This document shows, piece by piece, positions 1 through 6,504 of a stretch of DNA of 23,178 bases. Every line of letters starts with the position of its first letter. Position 1 is the stretch's first letter. Below the pieces are notes generated by a model that was given only the letters and a program-made list of their open reading frames with translations, ran no database searches and was not told the DNA's origin. Origin of the DNA: SXRF01 sp039808985 (lineage in GTDB: Bacteria; Pseudomonadota; Alphaproteobacteria; Rickettsiales; SXRF01). The translations under genes and the position numbers were made by a program. The DNA is taken from assembly GCA_039808985.1 (NCBI GenBank), contig JBDHUC010000032.1, forward strand, positions 1-23,178. Reading direction: 5' to 3'.

Positions 1-1282
1 CATCGGCACGCTGGATGGTCTGGCCCAACACTTTGTCGAGATCATCCCACACCTTGTTTTGCGCCGGGTCGCCGTGAATGACGTGGTATTGCAGCGACCA
101 GCTTTCTTGGCCCACGCCCCAACCGATGACTTCCGCTTCCAGCCGGTCGTCCTGCACGTCCACCCCGGCAGTGATCGCCAGCACTCCGGCAGGCGCGACA
201 CGGCCCCAATTCTCCTTGCGACCGAGCAGGCCCGATGCGTCGATGCCTTCGGTGGCTTCCTTCCACGTTTCGCCAAGGCTGGTGTTCACCCATACTTTGA
301 GCGTTTCCGGCAGGCGTTTGGCTTTCAGGAACGAGGCCACCATTTCCGACCAGCGCACCCACGGGCTGTAAAGCTCCGAAATATGGAAGCCCGCCACGCC
401 ATTGAACGGGGCCGAGGCCCACCATTCGCCACGCGCCAGCATCCATAGCTTATCGCTTTCATTCAACTGCGCTTGGCAATGCTCGCATTCGTAATAGGTC
501 GTGGCCTCCGGCGCTTTCTTGTCGAACTTTAGTTGCGACCAGCTCAACACCTGAAACTTCTTGCAATGCGGGCATGGCACATGGAAGCGGCGCATATCGC
601 TTTGCTGATACCGTGCATCAATCTTGCTTTCGCCCTCGATGGTCGGTGTGCTGGCCGATACCATCAGGCGATTCCAGAAGGTCGTGGTACGTTTCTGCGC
701 CAGCGATCCGGGGTCGCCTTCCGCACCGGCTGAGGATGGGTAACGATCTTCCTCATCGAGCAGCACGATGCGGATAGGCCTGCTTGCCAGCGACGAGGGG
801 CTGTTTGCGCCCGCCATCGTTAAATGGCCACCGGTGAACTTTTTATGCAGCAGCGTGTTGTCGCTGTTGCGAGTCTTCGCGTCCTTGAATAAACCGCCCA
901 GCGCCTCGGTATCCCGAATCATTGGTGCGAGGCGGTCTTTGCTCCATGCCTCCGACATTTCCAGCGTCGGCTGGATGAACAGGATGGGCGACGGGTCTTG
1001 GTGGACGAAGTAACCGAGAATGTTATTCAGAATCTCGGTTTTGCCGATCTGTGCGGAGGTCATGAATACCACCTCGCGCACGCCGGGTTCGTTCACCGCG
1101 TCCATCATGCCCCGTTGGTACGGGGCGCGGTCAGTCCTCCATCTTCCGGGTTCGGCGCTTGCCTCCGGACTTAGTTTCCGGTGCGCGTCGGCCCATTCGC
1201 TCACCGTCAGTTCGGGCGGTGGCATCCACGCGAGCGCCACCTTCCGCCGTACCGTCTGGTAAAATGTCGGCAGGTTCATCAT
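1..1282 (-). CDS. Phage terminase large subunit, GpA family (3' part outside the window)
   Basis: This is the ATPase/nuclease motor subunit that packages phage DNA into proheads. I translated 427 codons from the ATG at 1282; the frame is still open at the window edge. The N-terminus has the typical GpA sequence LTVSEWADAHRKLSPEAS (residues 25-42) followed by APYQRGMMDAV. A Walker A-like TSAQIGKT is at 75-82 and a Walker B-like IVLLDEED at 172-179. A CPHC/CEHC zinc-ribbon pair lies at 237-240 and 266-269. GVDVQDDRLE (373-382) is the expected start of the nuclease domain, with a candidate metal-binding Asp375. The start overlaps the small terminase by 152 nt in another frame; Met20 (position 1225) is an alternative start that still overlaps. 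The family call is firm, and the C-terminal nuclease half cannot be judged here. Confidence 0.95.
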   Translation of the reverse strand, partial: MMNLPTFYQTVRRKVALAWMPPPELTVSEWADAHRKLSPEASAEPGRWRTDRAPYQRGMMDAVNEPGVREVVFMTSAQIGKTEILNNILGYFVHQDPSPILFIQPTLEMSEAWSKDRLAPMIRDTEALGGLFKDAKTRNSDNTLLHKKFTGGHLTMAGANSPSSLASRPIRIVLLDEEDRYPSSAGAEGDPGSLAQKRTTTFWNRLMVSASTPTIEGESKIDARYQQSDMRRFHVPCPHCKKFQVLSWSQLKFDKKAPEATTYYECEHCQAQLNESDKLWMLARGEWWASAPFNGVAGFHISELYSPWVRWSEMVASFLKAKRLPETLKVWVNTSLGETWKEATEGIDASGLLGRKENWGRVAPAGVLAITAGVDVQDDRLEAEVIGWGVGQESWSLQYHVIHGDPAQNKVWDDLDKVLGQTIQRAD

Positions 1283-1733
1283 GGCTGTTCGCAAGTTCGG
1301 TTAGTGCCTCGTAAATGGCGCGTTTCAGGAATCGCTCAATCTCGGCAGGTTCCGTCATCACGGCGATTTGAAAGGCGGTTTTGGTCGGCAGCGCCAGCAG
1401 TCGCATCCGGCATGCGCTGATATGTTGGAGCCAATCGGTTTCCACGGTGTCGATCGCCACCAGCTGGTTACGCATGGTGGCCACTTCCAATTCGGTCTTG
1501 TCGGCCTGCGCTTTAATCAGGCGGGCGCGTTCGATATGCGTATCCTGCGCGGTGACACCGCTGCCATAGGCGCGTTCTTGCAGGTAGCGCACATAGGTCT
1601 GCACGCAACGAACCAGATCGTATTTGCCTTTATCCGGCTTAGGAAGGATGCCCTCCCGCGCCAACTGCTGCACCCGTCGCTCGGTCAGGTTTAGGAACCG
1701 GGCGATCACCGCGACTTTGTGAAGGATTTGCAT
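1131..1733 (-). CDS. Phage terminase small subunit, Nu1-like DNA-packaging protein
   Basis: This 200-residue protein is the probable DNA-recognition subunit of the terminase. Residues 1-50 form a MerR/Nu1-like winged helix (KVAVIARFLNLTERRVQQLA, then a wing around EGILPKPDKGKYDL), the fold lambda gpNu1 uses to bind cos DNA. The middle (about 65-165) is a charged helical stretch suited to oligomerisation. The last 35 residues are basic, low in complexity, and coded by DNA that also encodes the start of the large terminase in another frame, so the tail may be poorly constrained. The start at 1733 lies 12 nt after the stop of the methyltransferase gene, consistent with one operon. The position directly before GpA supports the call strongly. 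Confidence 0.9.
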   Translation of the reverse strand: MQILHKVAVIARFLNLTERRVQQLAREGILPKPDKGKYDLVRCVQTYVRYLQERAYGSGVTAQDTHIERARLIKAQADKTELEVATMRNQLVAIDTVETDWLQHISACRMRLLALPTKTAFQIAVMTEPAEIERFLKRAIYEALTELANSHDEPADILPDGTAEGGARVDATARTDGERMGRRAPETKSGGKRRTRKMED

Positions 1734-1745
1734 AATGATGCCCTG

Positions 1746-2423
1746 TCATGACGTGATGACCCATCCTGCAAACTCTCCAAAACGGAACCATTCGGCGGCA
1801 TCATTACCCAGCATCGCAGGGTCTAGCGGTCGCTGCACCCCTCCGAGTGACAGTTCTTTGGCAATGATTTCTTCTGCATTCACACCGGCAGCGACTTTCC
1901 CGGCCAACGTCAGCCGCCATAGCACGGTTGCCTCATAGCCGGTCGCAGCTTCGCATTTATCTACGATCACGATAGCGCCGCCCGGCTTCAGTGCCGCCCG
2001 TAGCTTGGCGATGAACGCCAGCCGCGCACCCACCGGCATGAACATCATTACCAGATAGCAGATCGCCACGTCGAACAGCTCGTAATCGTACCGGCAGGCA
2101 TCCATCTGGACGATGTTATCCTTGCCGGGGCCATCGTAGCGGGCGCACATTTCAGCGCTTGGCTCAATCGGCACCAGCCGCGCATGGCGCTGGGTTAATA
2201 CCGCTTCCAGCGACCGGCCAATGTTGCCGGTGGATGCGCCGATGTCATAGACCAGCCCACCTTGCGGGATGTAGTGGCGAGCGATATGCGCCACCGCGCC
2301 GGTGACGAGATCATACCAAGGCAGCTGCTCACGCACATGCAGATTGAAACCTTTGGCTACCGAGGCGTTCTCGAACGTCCACTCCTTGGGGATGTGGATG
2401 GGGCTGTCGGTAGTTCTGTCCAT
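1746..2423 (-). CDS. CmoA-like class I SAM-dependent methyltransferase, phage-encoded
   Basis: This 225-residue Rossmann methyltransferase has motif I VYDIGASTGNIGRSL at 58-72, an acidic residue ending strand 2 (PIEPS, 85-89), DVAICYLVMMFMP at 118-130 and the post-motif LKPGGAIVIVDK at 145-156. The layout, and the C-terminal pattern EEIIAKELSLGGV ... EWFRFGEFAGWVI, resemble CmoA, which makes carboxy-SAM for modifying wobble uridine in tRNA. Its location between a HAD-like gene and the terminase genes suggests a phage role, for example modification of nucleic acid or of host tRNA. The substrate cannot be read from the sequence. The start overlaps the preceding gene by 67 nt. It could be a general small-molecule or protein methyltransferase rather than a true CmoA. 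Confidence 0.8.
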   Translation of the reverse strand: MDRTTDSPIHIPKEWTFENASVAKGFNLHVREQLPWYDLVTGAVAHIARHYIPQGGLVYDIGASTGNIGRSLEAVLTQRHARLVPIEPSAEMCARYDGPGKDNIVQMDACRYDYELFDVAICYLVMMFMPVGARLAFIAKLRAALKPGGAIVIVDKCEAATGYEATVLWRLTLAGKVAAGVNAEEIIAKELSLGGVQRPLDPAMLGNDAAEWFRFGEFAGWVITS

Positions 2424-2818
2424 TGCTCGTTCTCATAGATTTTTACCGACGGGATGCCGTACTCCGCATACATGGCGTGCGTGCGGGGATTACTCTCAAT
2501 CGCGAGATATTGGGCGTTCCGTCCGTGTTTCGGGAACACAAGTTCTTCCAGCATGATGCGTTTCGCCTCATGCGGCGGCTTGTGATAGCGGTTAAAATGG
2601 GCCTCTTGCGGCACCCATCCCACCTTGAAATACAGGCTATCCAGCGTGGCCTGCCGGTGCATTTCCGGGCGGGCGGTCATCAGGATTGTGTGGTAGGGGG
2701 CGACCAGACTCACCAGCCAGTTCCGATAGGTTTCATGCTGGATTTGCATGGCGAACGGGCGTTTCTTTTCGAGGCTGTTGGCAACCAACGTATAATTCAG
2801 ATCGAGCAGTATAATCAT
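2357..2818 (-). CDS. HAD-like phage protein with altered nucleophile motif
   Basis: This 153-residue protein has a HAD-type layout. It starts with MIILLDLNYTLVANS (motif I, DxNxT), has ILMTARPE as motif II (about 65-72), a lysine-containing stretch PPHEAKRIMLEELVFP, and LAIESNPRTHAMYAEYGIP in the motif IV position. Phage relatives include the 3'-phosphatase half of polynucleotide kinases and small nucleotidases. The nucleophile Asp6 is present, but the second Asp of the usual DxD is Asn8 and motif IV has Glu-Ser-Asn rather than the usual acidic pair, so phosphatase activity is uncertain. The start (ATGA) overlaps the stop of the upstream ParB/methyltransferase gene by 4 bp. The last 22 codons overlap the next gene in another frame. 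The fold call is moderate and the function is not assigned. Confidence 0.65.
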   Translation of the reverse strand: MIILLDLNYTLVANSLEKKRPFAMQIQHETYRNWLVSLVAPYHTILMTARPEMHRQATLDSLYFKVGWVPQEAHFNRYHKPPHEAKRIMLEELVFPKHGRNAQYLAIESNPRTHAMYAEYGIPSVKIYENEQWTELPTAPSTSPRSGRSRTPR

Positions 2819-4329
2819 AACTTCATTCCTAGCCGAGTCTCAAAGGCGGTAATGGCTTCCTCCACAAGCCCCATGCGGCTGCCATCAGGATACGGTAGGT
2901 CGAACTCAAAAGCGATAGCTGCTTTCAGTCGTTTCGCATTGATAGCCAGCGGCTTAGAGCATACCGCCTGCACGTTACTGTTGCTTTCATTGACCTGCAC
3001 CACCGCGAAGAACTGCTTGAACAGATCGTAGAACTCGCGCTGCGTATGGTACTTCTGCACCTTGGGCGATGTAGCGATGTCGCCGAGCGTGATGCCCGGT
3101 TCGTAATCCAGCTTGAATAATACCGCGCCGGACTGCCGTTCATTCAGCGAGTGATAGCCACTCAGCTGCTTGAGATTGATGTGGCTGCTAGCCGATGCCA
3201 CCGCGTAAAGCCGGGTTGCATCATCCGCCAGCGCCGCGCACAGGCAGGCGATGTGTTCACGGTCGGCGCTGAACGGCACGCTGTTTAGCACGCTGGATAC
3301 GAAGATGGATGACCAGCGCAGCTTGCCCGTGCCGACCGCGTGCAGGAACTCCCGCGCCAGTGCTACGCTTGCCGCCTTGTCGATTTCATCGCCTTCATCC
3401 ACCCGGTACGGCTCAAACGGTGTGACGCTGATGCCGAGCTTTCGCAGGATGCGCGTTTCATGCAAATGGCCCGCGCCGAAATCCAGCACGCAGCGGCCAT
3501 GCTGCTTAATCCAGCGTTCGCGGTTGGCCGGGTCGTTGATGTCGAAGGCTTTGGCCGTCGAATCGCCCGCCACCGCGAAGATGAATCCACGGCCCAAACT
3601 GTTCCGCACTTGCCGCAGGCGCCGGAACGAATTGTGCCGGAGCAAGTCCTCGTAACGGCGATGGATGTCAAAATCCATCGACAGGAAGTTGAGCATCGCT
3701 TCGGCCAACGCGCCCTCGACATCGGTGACGAACAGCACCGGCACCTGTGCAAGCCCCAGTTCAGCACAGTGCTGCAACCGGCCTATCCCGTTCACCACCC
3801 GGTAATCCCGCGTGGCGACAATCGGCATGGCGATGCCCCGGCGCTTGAGCGTCTTGGCGATGTTGAGCGAGTAGTTCTTCCACCGGCCTTTGTTCGCTTT
3901 CAGGAACGGCGCGATGGGATGCAGCTTTGCGCCGAGGCATGGGTAGAACTCCGGCGTATCAACCGCCTTGTCGGGGATGCCTTCCGCGAGCTTTCGTACG
4001 TCGGCGGCTTTCAGCTGCTCGTTAATCTTCGCCACCGTGTCGCTTTGTCCCAGGTCGTTTGTGGCGCGGTTAAACACCACGTTCACGCCCTTACGTTCGG
4101 CCAAGTCCATCGAGCGGGTGACTTCCAGCGGCACCTGCGTTGCCCCCATGCGGCAGGCGACATGGTGACGCTGGTGGCCGGATATAATCTCACCGTCCGG
4201 CGTGGCGTAAAGCGGCAGCAGGAAGCCCAGCTTACGCAAGGAAAGCTCGATCAGGTCGAGGCGTTCCGGGTCAGCCACGCGCGGGTTGTAGGTGGAGGGT
4301 TCAATCTCTGTGACATTGACGAGTTTCAT
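2815..4329 (-). CDS. Double ParB-like domain fused to a methyltransferase-like domain
   Basis: This 504-residue protein appears to have three parts. Residues 5-80 are a ParB/Srx-like domain (PSTYNPR, then ISGHQRHHVACRMGATQVPL, a GxxRxxA-type motif). Residues about 145-205 hold a second, degenerate ParB-like unit (RRGIAMPIVATRDYRVVNGI, then GRLQHCAELGLAQVPV). Residues about 275-385 look like a Rossmann methyltransferase: CVLDFGAGHLHETRILRKLG (motif I) and ISVTPFEPY with an acidic strand-2 end. The C-terminal 120 residues are unassigned. I chose MKLVNVTEIEPSTY at 4329 because its ATG shares ATGA with the stop of the upstream ParB gene; the frame is open further upstream but that part lies inside the neighbour. 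ParB-like proteins beside terminase genes are common in phages and often accompany DNA modification. A methyl target is not visible. Confidence 0.7.
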   Translation of the reverse strand: MKLVNVTEIEPSTYNPRVADPERLDLIELSLRKLGFLLPLYATPDGEIISGHQRHHVACRMGATQVPLEVTRSMDLAERKGVNVVFNRATNDLGQSDTVAKINEQLKAADVRKLAEGIPDKAVDTPEFYPCLGAKLHPIAPFLKANKGRWKNYSLNIAKTLKRRGIAMPIVATRDYRVVNGIGRLQHCAELGLAQVPVLFVTDVEGALAEAMLNFLSMDFDIHRRYEDLLRHNSFRRLRQVRNSLGRGFIFAVAGDSTAKAFDINDPANRERWIKQHGRCVLDFGAGHLHETRILRKLGISVTPFEPYRVDEGDEIDKAASVALAREFLHAVGTGKLRWSSIFVSSVLNSVPFSADREHIACLCAALADDATRLYAVASASSHINLKQLSGYHSLNERQSGAVLFKLDYEPGITLGDIATSPKVQKYHTQREFYDLFKQFFAVVQVNESNSNVQAVCSKPLAINAKRLKAAIAFEFDLPYPDGSRMGLVEEAITAFETRLGMKL

Positions 4330-4919
4330 AAGCCTAGCCTGCGTTTCAGTTCTTCGACTATTTCCTTTTTCTCGAATCCGACCGATTGCTTGATGGATTC
4401 CAGCCATTCGAGATACTGCTCGCGCTTGATCGGGAAGCTGTAAGCTCCGATGCGGGCAGTGGTATCGGCTTCCTCGATGTCGTCGTTTTCGTCATCGCCA
4501 AAACCATCTTCCAGCAGGCCATCCACGGCGGCCTTGATGTCCCGTATTTCTTCATCGTTGAACCCCAATAGTTCCGCGCTAAACGCCGCTTCCTCCAGCT
4601 CGACGATTTCAAGCTGCAGAAGCGCTTTGTCCCATTCCGATTCCTCACCCACGCGGTTGTCGGTAATGCGATATGCCTTGATTTGCTCCGGCGTGAGTTC
4701 GGCGGCGATATGCACCGGCACTTTCTTCAAGCCCAGCCGCTTTGCTGCCTCGTAGCGAACATGGCCGACCACGATTACGTTCTCCGCATCGACCACAATG
4801 GGCTGGCGGAAGCCAAACTCCTTGATGGAAGCCGCGACTTTCTCAATCGCGTGCGCGTTTATCCTTGGGTTGCGGGCGTAGGGAAGCACCTGCGCCAGCG
4901 GCATCAGTTCGATTTTCAT
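4326..4919 (-). CDS. Stand-alone ParB/Srx-like N-terminal domain protein
   Basis: This 197-residue protein starts with the conserved block MPLAQVLPYARNPRINAHAI. It continues with IKEFGFRQPIVVD, VIVVGHVRYEAAKRLGLKKV (the GxxRxxA motif) and TPEQIKAYRITDNRVGEESE. This is the ParB-like domain often found at the N-terminus of phage DNA methylases, but here no methylase catalytic domain follows. A strongly acidic linker (EDGFGDDENDDIEEAD) and a charged helical tail follow instead. It is the first gene of the minus-strand phage operon. The start at 4919 (MKIELMPL) is preferred to an in-frame ATG at 4931 because the domain begins right after it and a GGATGG stretch lies just upstream. It is probably a DNA-binding or NTP-dependent partner of the following ParB/methyltransferase protein, which is inference. 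Confidence 0.75.
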   Translation of the reverse strand: MKIELMPLAQVLPYARNPRINAHAIEKVAASIKEFGFRQPIVVDAENVIVVGHVRYEAAKRLGLKKVPVHIAAELTPEQIKAYRITDNRVGEESEWDKALLQLEIVELEEAAFSAELLGFNDEEIRDIKAAVDGLLEDGFGDDENDDIEEADTTARIGAYSFPIKREQYLEWLESIKQSVGFEKKEIVEELKRRLGL

Positions 4920-4921
4920 AA

Positions 4922-4963
4922 GACCATCCATTTCGTTTTTTTGACCAACCCATTTCGTTTTTT
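4922..4963. repeat. Tandem 21-22 bp repeat over the start of the ParB operon
   Basis: Two near-identical adjacent units, 4922-4942 and 4943-4963, share the pattern GACCA(T/A)CC(C)ATTTCGTTTTTT. A third core in inverted orientation (AAAAAACGAAA) is at 5005-5015. The first unit contains the possible ATG at 4931 and the region just before the preferred start at 4919. Repeats of this spacing, about two helical turns, could be operators for a phage regulator or elements acting on the mRNA leader. The repeat is seen directly; the role is inferred. Confidence 0.7.
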
Positions 4964-5376
4964 GATTTCTGGATGCCGTTGATATTCCTCAATAACAGCA
5001 CCAAAAAAAACGAAACGAAACGCACTTTCCAACTCTGTCCCTAGCGAAATCCCGCGCTCGCGGCGTACCCGTAGAGCGTGGTCGGGAAGGACCCGCCGCC
5101 GCGCCGGTCGAGGGCGCGGCGGCAGGCGGGCGCTGCGGGGGCCGAGGGCAGTCATGGGGGTGTGACCACTCGCCACCGGGGAAGCGCCGCTACAGGGGCC
5201 GTTGCCGGGGCGCTGCGGCCTAGCCCCTGTGAAGGGGCAGGCGTAGCAGGTCATGCCGCGCGTCGGTGCGACCCTGTTCAAGCCACTGTAATACTTGAGA
5301 AAAGACCATTGATTGCAGGTGGAGGCCTGTTATCGTTTCGCCTGATAACCAACTGTTCTTGAAGGACAAAAAAAGG
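4932..5376. promoter_or_regulatory. Divergent intergenic region with strong GC hairpins
   Basis: No gene is supported in these 445 bases. The left third is AT-rich and holds part of the tandem repeat. The middle (about 5040-5280) is extremely GC-rich. It holds an 11 bp perfect hairpin (arms 5095-5105 and 5113-5123, 7 nt loop), an AGCGCC/GGCGCT pair (5183-5188, 5209-5214) and an ACAGGGGC/GCCCCTGT pair (5192-5199, 5223-5230). The arm GCCCCT at 5223-5228 can instead pair with AGGGGC at 5233-5238, so two of these folds exclude each other. Promoters for both divergent gene groups should lie here, but I could not place a convincing -35/-10 pair. A frame across it is low-complexity and rejected. Confidence 0.6.
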
Positions 5377-6120
5377 ATGCAGGTCACCGACCACGCCAAG
5401 CAATTTCGTAAAGCCTTTGACCGCCTGTCATATCGCCGCAGCTGGCATGATACCTTCCGCGACTTCGTAGAGATCGCCGCCTGTACCGTCCATCAAGAGC
5501 CATACTTCTACGGCCATCTGGATAAGGATGCCGACTATGACCGCATCGAGCAGCGGTATCTCGACACCATCAAGAAATACACCCCCGACGAGATAGAGCA
5601 GATCGTGACGCTCTACAGCGCCGCACTCATGGCCCTACGCACTGACAACGTGGATTTCCTCGGCCAGCAATACATGGACTTGGAAGTCCACAATAAGCAC
5701 AATGGCGAGTTCTTCACGCCCAGCAGCGTGAGCCGCATGATGGCGCAAATGCAGATGCACGGCATCGGCAAGCACATCGCCGCCAAGGGTTACGTCACGC
5801 TTCAAGAACCGGCCTGCGGTGCAGGCGTGATGGTCATTGAAGCCGCTAACGCCATCCGCGAGGAAGGCCACGACCCATGCGTATCCATGTTGTTCCAAGC
5901 CATCGACATCAACCGCACCTGTTTCAACATGGCGTATTTCCAGTTGTCGGCGCTGCGCCTGCCGGGGGTGGTCGTACACGGCGACACAATCCGCATGGAG
6001 CAATGGGAAGCCCGCGCCACCCCGCAATGGAAGATGATGCAGAAGCACGGCGTTTCCGCCTACCTGCTGCCCGATGCCATCCAGCCAATCACCCCGGCGC
6101 AATCAACCCTGAACCTATGA
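5377..6120 (+). CDS. N-6 DNA methylase-like protein lacking a visible NPPF/Y motif
   Basis: This 247-residue protein resembles the middle of type I restriction M subunits. The HsdM-like segment HNKHNGEFFTPSSVSRMM is at 105-122, SAM motif I LQEPACGAGVMVIEAAN at 142-158, an acidic motif around AIDINR (175-180), and HGDTIRMEQW at 201-210. In active N6-adenine methylases this is followed by a catalytic (N/D)PP(F/Y); no such motif appears before the stop. The protein may bind SAM and DNA without methylating, or it may belong to a truncated mobile-element family. The start is taken as the ATG at 5377 with GAAGGA upstream at 5361-5366; a TTG 18 nt earlier is in frame. The stop overlaps the next start (ATGA). 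Similar genes are frequent on alphaproteobacterial plasmids and integrative elements (family knowledge). Confidence 0.75.
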   Translation: MQVTDHAKQFRKAFDRLSYRRSWHDTFRDFVEIAACTVHQEPYFYGHLDKDADYDRIEQRYLDTIKKYTPDEIEQIVTLYSAALMALRTDNVDFLGQQYMDLEVHNKHNGEFFTPSSVSRMMAQMQMHGIGKHIAAKGYVTLQEPACGAGVMVIEAANAIREEGHDPCVSMLFQAIDINRTCFNMAYFQLSALRLPGVVVHGDTIRMEQWEARATPQWKMMQKHGVSAYLLPDAIQPITPAQSTLNL

Positions 6121-6467
6121 GGCCCATCATGCTCGACACGCACGCCACCACCAACAAAATCGCCGCCCTGAATGACCGGCTACGCCAGACCTATTGGGGC
6201 GGCAAAGTTATGACGACACCCGGCATCAACGACCTGCCGGAAGATACGCAGCTCGCGATCTTCCGCGCCGTGATGGAATACGACGATTTCACCGGCGAGA
6301 ACGACCCGCATGGTGAGCATGATTTCGGCAAGGTGGTCATCGCCGGTGTGTCCTGCTTTTGGAAAATCGACTATTACGATCACACCCTGACGTACGGTTC
6401 CGAAGACCCGGCGAACCCGGATGTCACCACCCGCGTCCTGACGATCATGCAGGCCAGCGAGTATTAA
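6117..6467 (+). CDS. DUF3768 family protein
   Basis: This small protein has 116 residues from the ATG at 6117, which overlaps the preceding stop by 4 bp; an in-frame ATG at 6129 is the alternative. It shows the conserved DUF3768 pattern: KIAALNDRLRQT near the N-terminus, then YDDFTGENDPHGEHDFG, then FWKIDYYDHTLTYGSEDP, and VTTRVLTIMQASEY at the end. The biochemical function of the family is unknown. It occurs mainly on plasmids, prophages and integrative elements of alphaproteobacteria, usually near methylase-like or antirestriction-type genes, as here. Tight coupling to the methylase-like gene implies joint expression. Confidence 0.88.
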   Translation: MRPIMLDTHATTNKIAALNDRLRQTYWGGKVMTTPGINDLPEDTQLAIFRAVMEYDDFTGENDPHGEHDFGKVVIAGVSCFWKIDYYDHTLTYGSEDPANPDVTTRVLTIMQASEY

Positions 6468-6504
6468 GCTATTTCCCTTTTAAGCGTGACGGTTGCCTAT
6501 ATCT

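Noticed and set aside
42..448. Open frames on both strands inside the large terminase
   Set aside because: The terminase frame reads through with conserved motifs; these are arginine-, glycine- and proline-rich shadows.
3340..4443. Long open frame on the plus strand opposite the ParB/methyltransferase gene
   Set aside because: It is antisense to a well-supported coding frame, has no recognisable domain, and is explained by GC-rich codon use keeping the opposite strand open.
4922..4963. CRISPR array
   Set aside because: There are only two adjacent units without spacers, and no cas genes.
5041..5280. Structural RNA gene such as tRNA or a known riboswitch
   Set aside because: No cloverleaf, no CCA or T-loop pattern, and no riboswitch core that I recognise; only simple hairpins are supported.
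4843..5281. Minus-strand open frames across the divergent intergenic region
   Set aside because: The predicted proteins are low-complexity products of GC-rich hairpins and the tandem repeat, and they run out of frame into the ParB gene.
5635..6102. Minus-strand frame opposite the methylase-like gene
   Set aside because: Rich in His and Val with no motif, and fully antisense to a gene with clear HsdM-like segments.
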